From the NCBI RefSeq assembly GCF_023278085.1, contig NZ_CP066265.1, positions 3,428,001 to 3,492,000 of the forward strand: a DNA stretch of 64,000 bases, in the 5' to 3' direction. The notes beneath the pieces are model-generated. The model did not search any database and had not been told where the DNA came from. It saw nothing but the letters and a program-made list of their open reading frames with translations. This document shows, piece by piece, positions 18,518-28,573 of this stretch. Positions within the stretch are counted from its first letter, which is position 1. Each line of letters starts with the position of its first letter. The translations under genes and the position numbers were made by a program. Source of the DNA: Pseudomonas syringae (lineage in GTDB: Bacteria; Pseudomonadota; Gammaproteobacteria; Pseudomonadales; Pseudomonadaceae).

Positions 18518-21500
18518 TCAGCGCTTCACGAATCGCTCTCGCCCCAGCAACGTCACCAGCAAAGCCACCGAGTCGGCATTCTTGAGCATGATGTCGGTTC
18601 GCTTGTGGACGTCTTCGTAAAACACGTCACGTGCTTCTTCGAGCGTGCTCTTGCCGGCGATGCGCAGAACTGTCTGCTTTCCGTTGCCGTCCCTGCGTCT
18701 CAGGTCGCGCCACACATCTTCGTCCAGCTGTTTGAACAACTTGTCGCGGTCTGTGTGAAAGGAAAGGGTCTTTTGCTGCTGATACACCGTTTCGTTTCTG
18801 ATGCGCAGTCGATACGCGGGTGCGTCTTCGAGCAAGTCAATGAAAGGGGCTTGTGAGTCCACATAAGCCATGTCGTCCGTTTTCAGCACCATATGCGATA
18901 ACTCATGAATCAGGATCGCGCCCCGGTAATGCTGAGCAAACTTGAACTCCCCGGAGCGTTGCGCGCTGAGCTTCAATCGGTAAGTCGGCAGTCGAAAAAA
19001 CTGTTCTGTCAGAAAAATTCTCCGCGCCGGGTCTGCTTCGAAGATGAACGCGCTGGCCGACTCGTTGCCTATTCGATTGACACCGATGACATAGCGCGAC
19101 GAGTCGATGGGCGACATCGAAGGGTCAATCAGCTCCTGATACAGGTCGGTGACCGCCTTCTTAGTGACATCGCGCAATCGATCGTCAGGCACCTTCTGTG
19201 CAAAAAAATCGCCCAGTATTTTCTCCGCACGCGGATCCAGCTTGTTGTCCGGCAAGCGTCTGGTCAGGTTGTCCAGCGCGTTTTCCAGATAGCGCTGCGC
19301 CTGCAGGCAGGCATCTTCGATGGCCTGGGCCATGTCCCGGTGGCGATGACGAATTTCAGGCATGCCTCGAGCGCTGACGACCATGATCTCGTCAACCAGA
19401 TCGTCGACAAGGCTGCCTTCCATTCGGGTCAGCGCCCCGCCTCCTCCGCGCAGCCCGCCCTGGATGTCCAGCTTCCATTGCTGATCCGCATCCAGGCTCA
19501 CCGAGGGACCGATATTGCTGCCCGACACGATGAACCAGCCATCCTCATCGGACTGCACCTCATAGGTTTTCCCGCCGATGGCTGCATACGCTCTGCTGGT
19601 AACAGGATCCCGGTAGACGCTTAATAGCTCATCGCGTTGCAGCGTGTACAAGGCTATGTCGTGAACTTCGAACTCGCGCAAACGCTCGCGTATCTGTTGC
19701 GTCAGAGAGCCGTTGCTCCAAGAGAACTCGAACGTATCAGCGCCATCGATCAATTGCACAAGCGGGTCGGACGACGTGGCGTCATCCACCAGGGCACTGG
19801 TCTCACGAGCCGTCAGGGATGCGGCTTCCGCAGGGTTCTGCCCGGAAGAAATCATCACGCTCAGGGCCGCCATGAACTCCGAGATGGCCTGGCCCCATTG
19901 CTGATCCGTTGCCGAGATGAGCGACAGATTCAACAGCGTCTGCCCCTGAATGATGCCGATCAATGCGCCCAGGCGCCCAGGCATGAGCGCCATGAATTGT
20001 TCTGCGCCCAGGGTGAACAGATACTGCGTCGCCGCGCGGCGATGTTCGGCGTTGGTGACGCTGTACTGCTTGACCTGCAGCTTCAGGATATCCAGCGCGC
20101 CTTTGAACATCAGCAACAGACAGTTGCCCTCATAAGGATCGATTTGCACGGTGACAGGTGCAGGACGCTCGAACGGCAGATCGAAAGAGGACTCGGTGCT
20201 GAAAGGCAGGTGCGGCTCCACAAAGCCACCCTTGTCGTAAATTTTGCGCAAATCCGGGTCGATACGGTCAAGAATGTACGCTTGAAAATAGGCCGAGGTC
20301 TGTATATCAAGCACCAGCGCAGCCTGGTCGGCGTACTCCTTGAACACGAAATCGTTGTTCAGGGGCGCGTAAAGCACCCACGGTCCAGGCTGATTGTCCT
20401 TTGGCCCCATCAGGTACGTATTGAGCACGACGGTCGGCTCCCAGCCCTCCTTGGCCGGCAGCAGTTTCAAGGGGCTGAGGATCATCTGGCAACCGTCGAC
20501 CGGCAGGCGCGCGACCGCATCAGGCATGGTCAGCACATTTTCGATAATCCTGTACGCCTGCTCGGAGAGCTCGTTTTTCAGCTTGAAGGCAAAGGCTCGC
20601 AAAATATCCAGCGAAGGAACCTGCTCGACGAACAGTTTGCGGCGCTCGAGATATTCCGGTGTAGTCTCGGCCAGCACCGAGTTCAGCATCGTGCGGTAAC
20701 TCGCGGCGATGTCCAGCGACCTCACCAGTTCGCGCAGATACGCCGGCGTCAGGGCCGCGTTCAGCGGCGTGTCATCCGTTGAGGAGAGCAGAATGACCCC
20801 GTCCTGCCTGGACAGAAAGCGGTTGATTGCAAACTCCACCAGGTTTTCGCTGACGGCCTGGGTCGCCGCTGGTATCGACTGAGGCAACTCGCCCGGCGCC
20901 ACCGGTGCCGGAACATAGTGCGTCAGCGAAACACGCACATTTTCAGGATCAGGCCGAGGCTCTGCGAAGTCATTGTCGAACCTGCGCTTGAGCTGCTCGA
21001 GGGAATAATCGTAGAAGCTTGGAATATCGAACAGAAAGTCCTTCTCGCCGACACAGGTCACATAAAACCGTCGCAGGACCTCGACCAGCATCACCTGATC
21101 ACGCTTCGACGCCTCGCTGACCCATGAAGGTACGAGCGCCCGGTAGATGATGAACTGAATCGCGACCCCCAGAGAATTGAGGGCCTGGCGATTTCGGTCA
21201 TCCCGCTCTGCGGCACTCAGCAGGTTGACGAACAGTTCCGACGGCACCTGCCAGGCGATGGACTGCCGATAAAGATCGGCCACCGTACGCTGCTGTCGCT
21301 CGACCTCGTCGCGCTGCAATGCCTCGATGAGGTGCCCCTCAATGGGCTGCAGGACGACCTTGAGCTCAAGCGTCCCTCGACGGCTACGCTGGCTGAGCAA
21401 CATGCGCCGGTCAGGTTCAGCGATAACACCTGATACCTGCGAGCCCAGCTCCATACTGGTCAGTCGCCCGGCGACATACTCTTCCAGTAACTGCCGGGTT

Positions 21501-23731
21501 TCGAATCCGACGAGCCCCTGATCCAGGATCCACAGAATGGGCTTACTGTCGGGAAGCCTGCCAGTGACCACAAACGCATTGGGTACCTTGACCACGGGCG
21601 CCTGCGGGTCGTACTCGACTGTAACCGCGAACGCATCGACGCGCGCCTCGCCCAGCGACTCCCGAAGTGCCGGCAACGGCCTGTCGAGGACCTGCTGCAC
21701 GTTGTCGAGGAAAGCGACAGGCAGCGTGGCCGTGCGCCGTTCGACCAGCAACTCAAGGCGCAGCGAATACTCCCGGACCAGGGCAGCTATCACGCCGGGA
21801 TGCAGGCTGGTATCGCGCTGGCGAACCGTACGTGAGTAGAACTCGCTGATCTGGCCCTCGAAGCGCTGGGCAAAATCTGCCTGCACGCAGATCAGTATCT
21901 GCTCCAGCAATGCCAGCGGCAGACGTTGCACGGGTTGACCCGCGACCGGGGTGATCTGCCCGGCGAGAACGATGCTGTCGGCCAAGGGGGCGCTTGCGTA
22001 ACCGCACACCCGGTCAAGCGCCAAGGCAAGCACTGGCACCGGTGCTGCTTCAGCCACATCCGCCTGCACCCAGAGCTTGCGGGCATCCAGAGGCGGGCCT
22101 CCGGCCAAGGCCAGATAGAGGTTGAGTGCGCGATGCATGCATCCATCTGCACCGGGATGCATGGCATCGACGCTGCCGAGCAAGGCGTCGAGCTTTTTCA
22201 ACTTGCCCATCCAGTTGTAGGACGGGTATGAAATCAAGTTGGGCCGCTCACTGACACTGCTCTGGGCTGCGGCCCCCCAGACGCTGTCAAAGCTCAGCCG
22301 GTCCTGACGCCAGCGCCCTGAGCCATGTATGTTCAATAGCCGACCATCGAGCAGCTTGCGGATGTCCAGTGCATCGTCGATCCGCGCCGGATTTTTTTCG
22401 GAATGCAGGGCCGGCAGGTCAAGTACGTAGCGCAGGTCGCGCTCTTGCAAGGCGATCATGGCATCGATGAATTCGCTGAAAAAGTCCTCGGTGAGCGTGT
22501 CATGGTGCAGCTCGAGCTGACCTTCCAGACTGATGACGGAATGATCGTTCAGCGATGAGTAAAACAACAATCCGGCGCGTGAAGGGCCCCTCAGCACATG
22601 CTCGATGGCTTGGGCCTGATCGCTGAAGCGCAGGAAGCCAGGCAATGACGAATAGAGAAACACCGCCGGTGACGCTTCTCCGGGGAAATCGATGAGGAAT
22701 ACACCGACCAGCTTGACGGGGTCCTGGCCGGCCACGACGACTGATAACCTGCGTACCCTCGGCACCGGCGCAGCGGGCGCGCCAGGCGGCGAAGGCAACA
22801 GGGTCAGCAGGCAGCGGTATTCAGCCTCGGTCATGTTGCGGTGCGCCCGGCCCGATAACAGATGCTGGCGAAAGCACTCTGCAAGCGCATCAGCGGTGAG
22901 GTCGCGACGCGTGCGCCCGCCCTGCCCCTGAGACGTCCAGTAGTCAGACAGCAATTGCGCGTACGCGGTGCCGACTGAAGCAGCCGAGTCTGCCAGCGCC
23001 TGATCGAAAACGATTGCCTGTGCCTCGGGCAACGCCGCCCCCTTGGCATCCAGATAGCGCCGTGTCTGGCCTTGCGGCAGGGCTTCGTAGGAAAACGCCT
23101 GCATGGCGGCATCGGCGAGGTATTGAGTCCCGACGACTGTTGACGTTGCCGGAGTAGCACCGGGCGCCGTGTGCACAAGCTGGACAGTCTGGGCAACGAC
23201 GTCGATGCCCCTTTCTACCAGCACATCCTGAAAGGCCTTGCCAGTCGCCTCTCGAAGATCGGGCAGCGCCTCCAATCTGACCGCCAGACGCTGCAGATGC
23301 CCGGCCTGCTGGCGCATGACCGTCTGCGTGCACGCTTCAAACAGCGAGCCCTCGATGCGCTCGCTCTCGACGATCGACAAGGCAGTGATATCGTCGAATC
23401 GTTGCTGCAAGGCGTTGAACAGCGCACTGCGACTCTCGAATTGCTCGATGCCGAAGGTCAGGGTACTGAGAAAGACCCGTGCCGAGGGGTTGGTGGCATC
23501 GCTGATGAACAAGGCCGCGGCCAGTTCCGCATTGACGGGCAACTGGTCGTTTATCAGCAGTCTGTCGACTCGGGGGACCGCATCGTTGGCTGGCTCGGTG
23601 CTTTCGGCAGCCAATAGCTGCAACCACGCGCCGTCGTCACGGCTGATTCGAGACTGTCCGATGGCGTCCTGAATGTCTTGTGTGAATCGCGCGCGCAGAG
23701 TGTCGCTGAAAAAATAGGGAGCTGATGACAT
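18518..23731 (-). CDS. Very large toxin-like protein (dermonecrotic-toxin/DUF6543-like) with putative C-terminal M35-type metallopeptidase domain
   Basis: 1737 residues, no signal peptide. The start MSSAPYFF at 23731 has AAAGGA upstream; ORF extension to 23764 lacks this. The first two thirds resemble the large Pseudomonas proteins annotated as dermonecrotic toxin or DUF6543 (e.g. WVLYAPLNNDFVFKEY, then ALVLDIQTSAYFQAYILDR). A mildly hydrophobic segment follows at about residues 1230-1300 (LMPGRLGALIGIIQGQ). The C terminus carries HELSH (1609-1613), TDDMAY (1618-1623) and NADS (1718-1721). These match the zinc site HExxH, the TxDxxY motif and the NADS motif of M35 (aspzincin/Lys-Mep) peptidases, though the gap between HELSH and TDD is about two residues shorter than usual. 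No hrp box, immunity gene or secretion gene is adjacent. Delivery route and target are unknown. Confidence 0.75.
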   Translation of the reverse strand: MSSAPYFFSDTLRARFTQDIQDAIGQSRISRDDGAWLQLLAAESTEPANDAVPRVDRLLINDQLPVNAELAAALFISDATNPSARVFLSTLTFGIEQFESRSALFNALQQRFDDITALSIVESERIEGSLFEACTQTVMRQQAGHLQRLAVRLEALPDLREATGKAFQDVLVERGIDVVAQTVQLVHTAPGATPATSTVVGTQYLADAAMQAFSYEALPQGQTRRYLDAKGAALPEAQAIVFDQALADSAASVGTAYAQLLSDYWTSQGQGGRTRRDLTADALAECFRQHLLSGRAHRNMTEAEYRCLLTLLPSPPGAPAAPVPRVRRLSVVVAGQDPVKLVGVFLIDFPGEASPAVFLYSSLPGFLRFSDQAQAIEHVLRGPSRAGLLFYSSLNDHSVISLEGQLELHHDTLTEDFFSEFIDAMIALQERDLRYVLDLPALHSEKNPARIDDALDIRKLLDGRLLNIHGSGRWRQDRLSFDSVWGAAAQSSVSERPNLISYPSYNWMGKLKKLDALLGSVDAMHPGADGCMHRALNLYLALAGGPPLDARKLWVQADVAEAAPVPVLALALDRVCGYASAPLADSIVLAGQITPVAGQPVQRLPLALLEQILICVQADFAQRFEGQISEFYSRTVRQRDTSLHPGVIAALVREYSLRLELLVERRTATLPVAFLDNVQQVLDRPLPALRESLGEARVDAFAVTVEYDPQAPVVKVPNAFVVTGRLPDSKPILWILDQGLVGFETRQLLEEYVAGRLTSMELGSQVSGVIAEPDRRMLLSQRSRRGTLELKVVLQPIEGHLIEALQRDEVERQQRTVADLYRQSIAWQVPSELFVNLLSAAERDDRNRQALNSLGVAIQFIIYRALVPSWVSEASKRDQVMLVEVLRRFYVTCVGEKDFLFDIPSFYDYSLEQLKRRFDNDFAEPRPDPENVRVSLTHYVPAPVAPGELPQSIPAATQAVSENLVEFAINRFLSRQDGVILLSSTDDTPLNAALTPAYLRELVRSLDIAASYRTMLNSVLAETTPEYLERRKLFVEQVPSLDILRAFAFKLKNELSEQAYRIIENVLTMPDAVARLPVDGCQMILSPLKLLPAKEGWEPTVVLNTYLMGPKDNQPGPWVLYAPLNNDFVFKEYADQAALVLDIQTSAYFQAYILDRIDPDLRKIYDKGGFVEPHLPFSTESSFDLPFERPAPVTVQIDPYEGNCLLLMFKGALDILKLQVKQYSVTNAEHRRAATQYLFTLGAEQFMALMPGRLGALIGIIQGQTLLNLSLISATDQQWGQAISEFMAALSVMISSGQNPAEAASLTARETSALVDDATSSDPLVQLIDGADTFEFSWSNGSLTQQIRERLREFEVHDIALYTLQRDELLSVYRDPVTSRAYAAIGGKTYEVQSDEDGWFIVSGSNIGPSVSLDADQQWKLDIQGGLRGGGGALTRMEGSLVDDLVDEIMVVSARGMPEIRHRHRDMAQAIEDACLQAQRYLENALDNLTRRLPDNKLDPRAEKILGDFFAQKVPDDRLRDVTKKAVTDLYQELIDPSMSPIDSSRYVIGVNRIGNESASAFIFEADPARRIFLTEQFFRLPTYRLKLSAQRSGEFKFAQHYRGAILIHELSHMVLKTDDMAYVDSQAPFIDLLEDAPAYRLRIRNETVYQQQKTLSFHTDRDKLFKQLDEDVWRDLRRRDGNGKQTVLRIAGKSTLEEARDVFYEDVHKRTDIMLKNADSVALLVTLLGRERFVKR

Positions 23732-23870
23732 GTACTGTTTCCTTTGGAGGGCGCCTCTGCGCACAACGCCCAGGCGCGTGGCAGAGAAAAAGGAAACAGC
23801 TTATGGGGATGGACCGAAGCGCCTGCGTTACATAAAGCAATAGATCGGCAAGCGCGCTTCGTCAAAAAAA

Positions 23871-24440
23871 TCAGTTGGCGGCAGCCCTGCCGTTCTTGTC
23901 GACCCAGGCGGCGAAGGCATCGATGAACTTCTGCAGGAAGGGCCTGGTTTTATCGGACAATGCGCCGGACTCGTCGAAAAAGCTCCCGGCACCGCCCAGA
24001 TAGGCTTCAGGCTGCTGCAGGCACAGCACATCCAGAAATACCAGCGACTGGCGCAGATGATGGTTGGCACCAAAGCCACCGACCGCACCGGGAGACGCGC
24101 TGATCACTGCGCCCGGCTTGCCACTGAAGGCACTCTTGCCATAGGGACGCGAGCCCACATCAATGGCGTTCTTAAGGGCGCCGGGCACCGAGCGGTTGTA
24201 TTCGGGGGTGACAAACAACACGCCGTCGGCAGCGCCCAATTGCTCGCGAAAGGCCGTGTATGCAGGCGGCGGTGAATCGCCGTCGATGTCTTCGTTGTAC
24301 AACGGCAGGTCGCCGATCTCGACGATATTCAATTTCAGGCTGGCAGGTGCCAGCTCTGCCAGCGCAAGCGCGATTTTGCGGTTGATGGACTCTTTTCGCA
24401 GACTGCCGACCAATACGGCAATGGTGTGAACCTGGCTCAT
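23871..24440 (-). CDS. NADPH-dependent FMN reductase family protein (ChrR/YieF-like)
   Basis: 189 residues with a flavodoxin-like fold. The N-terminal phosphate-binding loop is VLVGSLRKESINRK. The family signature for FMN and tetramer contacts is VTPEYNRSVPGALKNAIDVG, followed by SGKPGAVISASPGAVGGFGA. Such enzymes reduce quinones, and incidentally chromate, using NAD(P)H and protect against oxidative stress. The start at ATG 24440 (MSQVHTIAVLVG) matches the family N terminus; the ORF extends to a TTG at 24464 that would add eight residues. It stands alone between the toxin-like gene and a divergent small gene. Confidence 0.9.
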   Translation of the reverse strand: MSQVHTIAVLVGSLRKESINRKIALALAELAPASLKLNIVEIGDLPLYNEDIDGDSPPPAYTAFREQLGAADGVLFVTPEYNRSVPGALKNAIDVGSRPYGKSAFSGKPGAVISASPGAVGGFGANHHLRQSLVFLDVLCLQQPEAYLGGAGSFFDESGALSDKTRPFLQKFIDAFAAWVDKNGRAAAN

Positions 24441-24650
24441 GAAAATATCCGTCATCTGATTCAAGGGAAAGTAAGCTATAGAACAAAAGCAGGGTTTAGA
24501 CGCCCCCCGCTCCGTTCAATTCCCGAGTACTATCCAGCCACCCCGATTATTTTTTTCCTTCGGGCAAACTCCCCTATAGATCAGTGGTCTACAAGCCTCG
24601 ATAGTTTTGTAAACCAGCAGTTATATTCAGTTTCAGAGGTTAGTGAGCAA

Positions 24651-24866
24651 ATGGCTTCAGTTCTCGTCGGACAATTTCATGCCAGAGACGCCGAAGGTCG
24701 TGTCTACCCGGTGCATGAGTTCCAGGAATCGCAGCCGGATGAGGCGCAGAGTGGGCAACCGGTAACGACCTACAGGCTGGCAATCGGTGACCGGGTCAAA
24801 CATCTGGGTGGAGACAGTTTTGAGCTGGTGCAATCCGGCGTACAGATGACCCGTATTCCGGGATGA
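24651..24866 (+). CDS. Small conserved hypothetical protein
   Basis: 71 residues, mostly polar, no signal peptide or membrane segment (MASVLVGQFHARDAEGRVYP at the start, ending QSGVQMTRIPG). The ATG 24651 has AGAGG about 9 nt upstream, and a TATATT hexamer lies about 30 bp before it. Composition fits a small beta-rich protein. I do not recognise a family or function. It is divergent from the flavin reductase gene and convergent with the acetyltransferase gene. Confidence 0.65.
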   Translation: MASVLVGQFHARDAEGRVYPVHEFQESQPDEAQSGQPVTTYRLAIGDRVKHLGGDSFELVQSGVQMTRIPG

Positions 24867-24897
24867 CAACGATCCCTTTGCCTTCGACACGCTTGTG

Positions 24898-25458
24898 TCA
24901 GGCTTCGGGAAAAATCAGATACCAGAAGATAGCGGTTTCACGAGTGTGTGGATCAATGCCTCGATAGCGCATATGGTCCACCCCGCCTACCACGTAGCCA
25001 CAACGCTCATATAAACGACAAGCCGCCAGGTTGTTGTTCTGGGTTTCCAGAACGATACCGGGCAGATTGCGCTTGCGACTCCAGAACTGTGCGACATCGA
25101 GCAGCGAGCGGGCTACGCCATGGCGACGTGCCGACTCGTCCACGGCCAGTTCGTCGATGTAGGCAAAGCCGCTCCAGTGGGTACTCATGACGATGTGCCC
25201 GACCGCGCGGCCGTCCAGCCAGGCAACCATGACAGAGCTTGACGCCGCATCGCGATGATCGGTGAACTCCTGAGAATCGATGCCGTAATTCTTGCGGTAC
25301 GGCTCGACCGGCTCGACTGGCCAAGACTCGACGCTTTCACCGATACGGGCCTGAGCAAAACCGCACACGGTAAAGGTGAATTCACTGTTGAGGATGTAGT
25401 CCTCGAAGCACTCGTCTGCGACCCGAATGCTCAAGGCAGGATTAGCAGCCATGTTCAT
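24898..25458 (-). CDS. GNAT family N-acetyltransferase, streptothricin-acetyltransferase-like
   Basis: 186 residues. The acetyl-CoA binding region is AYIDELAVDESARRHGVARS (motif A, with the RRHGVA pyrophosphate loop), followed by LETQNNNLAACRLYERCGY (motif B). The tail with ETAIFWYLIFPE resembles streptothricin acetyltransferases (Sat/SatA type), which acetylate the beta-lysine of streptothricin; that comparison is from memory and only suggestive. The start at 25458 (MNMAANPAL) gives the family length, and an upstream extension overlaps dnaQ. It follows dnaQ by 14 bp on the same strand and may be co-transcribed with it. Confidence 0.82.
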   Translation of the reverse strand: MNMAANPALSIRVADECFEDYILNSEFTFTVCGFAQARIGESVESWPVEPVEPYRKNYGIDSQEFTDHRDAASSSVMVAWLDGRAVGHIVMSTHWSGFAYIDELAVDESARRHGVARSLLDVAQFWSRKRNLPGIVLETQNNNLAACRLYERCGYVVGGVDHMRYRGIDPHTRETAIFWYLIFPEA

Positions 25459-25472
25459 GTCACCGCTCGCCT

Positions 25473-26252
25473 TCAGGAAGATGCCTGCGCCCCGGCGTCC
25501 AGCATCTGAACCCATAGCGCTGGTGCGCCGGAGGCCTTGGCGATGGTGCTCATACGTACTTCATGCTCGGCCAGCTCACTTTCACTGGCACGAATGACGC
25601 GGCAAGGCTGACGATCAGCCGGCAAACGGCGAATCTCGCTGCCACGACTGCCGCCGCCCTCGCCCGAACCATTACCGTCAGATGCATTACCAGCCAGCGA
25701 CAGGCTGGTCTGCCCGCCGGTCATGGACAGATAGACTTCCGCCAGAATCTCGGAGTCGAGCAACGCGCCGTGCAGTTCACGGCCCGAGTTGTCGACGCCG
25801 TAGCGTTTGCACAATGCATCAAGGCTGTTGCGCTGCCCCGGATGGCGTTCGCGGGCCATCATCAGCGTGTCGAGAATCGAGCAGTGCCGGGTGATGTCCG
25901 CCTTGTCCTGCGCGCCCATCAACGCGAATTCGTTGTTGATGAAACCAACATCGAACGCCGCGTTATGGATGATCAACTGCGCGCCTTTGATGAACTCGAA
26001 GAATTCATCGGCGACTTCGGCAAACCGGGGTTTACCGACCAGAAACTCGTTGGTGATACCGTGAACACCGATGGCGCCTTCGTCACTTTCACGGTCGGGT
26101 TGCAGATACACGTGAAAATGCCGCCCCGTCAGGCGGCGGCCTATCAACTCGACGCAACCGATCTCGATGATGCGGTGGCCATCGGTGACCGGCATACCGG
26201 TAGTCTCGGTATCGAGTACGATGGATCTGTTATCCAGGTTTTGCACTGACAT
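25473..26252 (-). CDS. dnaQ: DNA polymerase III epsilon subunit, 3'-5' proofreading exonuclease
   Basis: 259 residues. The DEDDh exonuclease motifs are present: IVLDTETTG (Asp14, Glu16), IHNAAFDVGF, and HGALLDSEILAEVY with the catalytic His. A Gly/Ser-rich linker (SDGNGSGEGGGSRG) joins the exonuclease to a short C-terminal part that in the family binds the alpha subunit. It removes mispaired bases during replication. The start MSVQNLDN at 26252 has GAGG upstream. The neighbouring order rnhA, methyltransferase, gloB is the conserved gammaproteobacterial arrangement. Confidence 0.95.
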   Translation of the reverse strand: MSVQNLDNRSIVLDTETTGMPVTDGHRIIEIGCVELIGRRLTGRHFHVYLQPDRESDEGAIGVHGITNEFLVGKPRFAEVADEFFEFIKGAQLIIHNAAFDVGFINNEFALMGAQDKADITRHCSILDTLMMARERHPGQRNSLDALCKRYGVDNSGRELHGALLDSEILAEVYLSMTGGQTSLSLAGNASDGNGSGEGGGSRGSEIRRLPADRQPCRVIRASESELAEHEVRMSTIAKASGAPALWVQMLDAGAQASS

Positions 26253-26325
26253 TGACTCTTGCCTCATCTACAGGCGGCGATCTTAGCACGCCGCGGCCTT
26301 TGCAAGCCTTCAACCCGGCCCGGTG

Positions 26326-26778
26326 TCAACCGTGTTTGATACCACGCACTTCGTCGACACCACGGTTGGCCAGTTGGTCGGCACGCTCGTTGCCGGGATG
26401 GCCGATGTGGCCACGCACCCATTGCCATTTGACGGTATGGCGGCTGACCTGCTCATCCAGCAGTTGCCAGAGGTCGGCGTTCTTGACCGGTTCCTTGGCC
26501 GCCGTCTTCCAGCCGCGCTTTTTCCAGTTGGGCATCCATTCGGTGATGCCTTTCATGACGTATTGCGAATCGGTGACCAGCGTGACTTCGCAGGGACGCT
26601 TCAGTTCTTCAAGCCCGCGAATGGCACCGGTCAGCTCCATGCGGTTGTTGGTGGTATTGGCTTCGCCGCCCCACAGTTCTTTCTCGACCCCCTTGCAGAC
26701 CAGCAGGGCTCCCCAGCCGCCGGGGCCAGGGTTACCCTTGCAGGCGCCGTCGGTGAAGAGTTCAACGCTATCGCTCAT
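26326..26778 (-). CDS. rnhA: Ribonuclease HI
   Basis: 150 residues, the normal length. Catalytic residues are readable: Asp10 in [12 protein letters not shown], Glu in [15 protein letters not shown], Asp in [12 protein letters not shown], and the C-terminal Asp in [10 protein letters not shown]. The basic handle region [19 protein letters not shown] is present. The enzyme cleaves RNA in RNA-DNA hybrids. The start at ATG 26778 is preferred over the in-frame GTG at 26793 because GGAA lies just upstream. It is 73 bp upstream of dnaQ on the same strand, as in many gammaproteobacteria. Confidence 0.96.
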   Translation of the reverse strand: MSDSVELFTDGACKGNPGPGGWGALLVCKGVEKELWGGEANTTNNRMELTGAIRGLEELKRPCEVTLVTDSQYVMKGITEWMPNWKKRGWKTAAKEPVKNADLWQLLDEQVSRHTVKWQWVRGHIGHPGNERADQLANRGVDEVRGIKHG

Positions 26779-26848
26779 TACAATCTTTTCCACAATGATG
26801 GGCTTCGTTACAGGGCATGTGCAGCCTTCGGAGCCGCTGCCCCATGAA

Positions 26849-27613
26849 TCAGGGCTCCAGCTCCAGGGTAGTGCGACTGACCTTGGCCATCGGCATTGGA
26901 ATCAGCTTGCCGATCGGCTCGCGACGGACCTGACGCACGGGCCGCAGGCCTACCACCAGCTTGCGCGCCACCAGAAGATAGAAGCCGCCGCCGGGGCTCT
27001 GACGTCCGTCGCCGAGGCTTTCGAGGCCTATCAGGCGAGACTGCCATGCCGCTGAAGCAAGGGGCGGACGATAGCATCCGAAGCGCCGTTTCTCCAGCGC
27101 GAAGCCCAGCAGATTCAGCCAGTCGGCGACGCGCGAAGGCGAAATGCAACGGGCCTTGCGCAGCGCGTCACGCGCAAAAACGTGCCGCACACCCCAGGTG
27201 CTCCAAGGGTTGATCCCGATGATCAGCAAATGCCCGCCGGGACGCACGCTGCTGGCGGCCTCGCGCAGCAACCCGTGGGGCGACAGGCAGAAATCCAGGC
27301 CGTGCTGCAACACCACCACATCGGCCGCATGCTCGCTCAATGGCCAGGCCTGCTCTTCACAGACAATCTCGACCCCCGGCAACGGCGCGCCGAGCCTTAC
27401 ATTGCGCTGCACTTGCGGAGCAACCGGCGGTGATTCTGCCGAAGGGCCATAGTGAACCAGATAGCCGCCGAAATAACGCCCGAGTTCTTCATCGAGAACC
27501 CGTCGCTCCTCTTCAAGCAGGAGCTGTCCCAGTGGCCCTGCAAGCCATTCACGGGCAGCGCGGATCAATGCAAGCCACTCAGGATCAGCCTGAGCGAACG
27601 CTTCATCGGTCAT
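26849..27613 (-). CDS. Class I SAM-dependent methyltransferase, YafS-like position
   Basis: 254 residues. The methyltransferase core is a divergent Rossmann fold. [17 protein letters not shown] is strand 4 and post-motif region; [19 protein letters not shown] is the typical motif III segment. The glycine-rich motif I is weak (YGPSAESPP region). Gene position between gloB and rnhA is that of E. coli yafS, also a predicted methyltransferase of unknown substrate. The start MTDEAFAQ at 27613 follows GGAGGA. It is divergent from gloB with 81 bp between the starts. Confidence 0.85.
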   Translation of the reverse strand: MTDEAFAQADPEWLALIRAAREWLAGPLGQLLLEEERRVLDEELGRYFGGYLVHYGPSAESPPVAPQVQRNVRLGAPLPGVEIVCEEQAWPLSEHAADVVVLQHGLDFCLSPHGLLREAASSVRPGGHLLIIGINPWSTWGVRHVFARDALRKARCISPSRVADWLNLLGFALEKRRFGCYRPPLASAAWQSRLIGLESLGDGRQSPGGGFYLLVARKLVVGLRPVRQVRREPIGKLIPMPMAKVSRTTLELEP

Positions 27614-27694
27614 GAGTTCTCCTCCAGAGGTGCTCGCATGCAGCGGCAACAAACTCTAAGATGCACGATTGTCCGCCGCTATGCGAACTGCGCC

Positions 27695-28474
27695 ATGATA
27701 CAGATTCACGCCCTTCCCGCTTTCAATGACAACTACATATGGTTGTTACAAGACCTTTCCAGCCAGCAGTGTGCGGTGGTCGATCCGGGCGACGCGCAAC
27801 CGGTGCTGGCCTGGCTGGCGCAGAATCCCGAGTATCGACTCACCGATATTCTGATCACCCACCACCATAACGATCACGTCGGTGGCGTGGTTCAGCTCAA
27901 ACAGGTGACTCAGGCGCGTGTCCTGGGCCCTGCCACGGAAAATATTCCGGCACGCGACGTCGCGCTGGCCGACCAGGACCGGCTTACCGTACTCGGGCTC
28001 GAATTCGCGGTGCACGCCGTTCCGGGCCATACGCTGGGCCACATTGCCTTCTATCATGACGACGCCACGACGCCGCTGCTGTTCAGTGGCGATACCTTGT
28101 TTGCAGCAGGCTGCGGACGCCTGTTCGAAGGCACGCCGCAGCAGATGCATGATTCACTGCAACGACTGGCCGGGTTGCCGGACAGCACGTCCGTCTACTG
28201 CGCGCACGAATACACACTGAGCAATCTGCGCTTCGCCCACGCCGTCGAACCGGAAAACCGGGACATTGCCGAACGACTGGCAGACGTGACCCGGCTGCGT
28301 GCCGAAAACCGCATCAGCCTGCCTTCGACCCTGGCGCTGGAAAAACGTACAAACCCGTTCCTGCGTACCCACGAAACATCCGTTAAAGAAAAAGCGGACG
28401 AACGGAGCGGCAAGCAAAACACCTCGCAAAGTGCGGTCTTTGCTTGCTTGAGGGCCTGGAAAGATAAGTTCTGA
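27695..28474 (+). CDS. gloB: Hydroxyacylglutathione hydrolase, glyoxalase II
   Basis: 259 residues. The metallo-beta-lactamase zinc motif [10 protein letters not shown] is intact. Further metal ligands lie in [12 protein letters not shown] (His) and [17 protein letters not shown] (Asp), and [14 protein letters not shown] (His). The C-terminal glutathione-binding helical part is present (TNPFLRTHE). It hydrolyses S-lactoylglutathione to lactate and glutathione, completing methylglyoxal detoxification. The start ATG 27695 ([16 protein letters not shown]) matches the family; the open frame extends upstream without a sensible start. Confidence 0.96.
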   Translation: MIQIHALPAFNDNYIWLLQDLSSQQCAVVDPGDAQPVLAWLAQNPEYRLTDILITHHHNDHVGGVVQLKQVTQARVLGPATENIPARDVALADQDRLTVLGLEFAVHAVPGHTLGHIAFYHDDATTPLLFSGDTLFAAGCGRLFEGTPQQMHDSLQRLAGLPDSTSVYCAHEYTLSNLRFAHAVEPENRDIAERLADVTRLRAENRISLPSTLALEKRTNPFLRTHETSVKEKADERSGKQNTSQSAVFACLRAWKDKF

Positions 28475-28573
28475 ACCGACCATGAAACCGCAATAAAATT
28501 CTGAATGGTTGACCGACGGCAGGCTGCTTCCTAGAATCGCCCGACATTTTCGTCTGGATGTACCCCCCGAACA

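Noticed and set aside
23732..23870. hrp box upstream of the toxin-like gene, which would make it a type III effector
   Set aside because: I searched the upstream minus strand for GGAACC-N16-CCAC and found none; the N terminus was not assessed for secretion bias beyond this.
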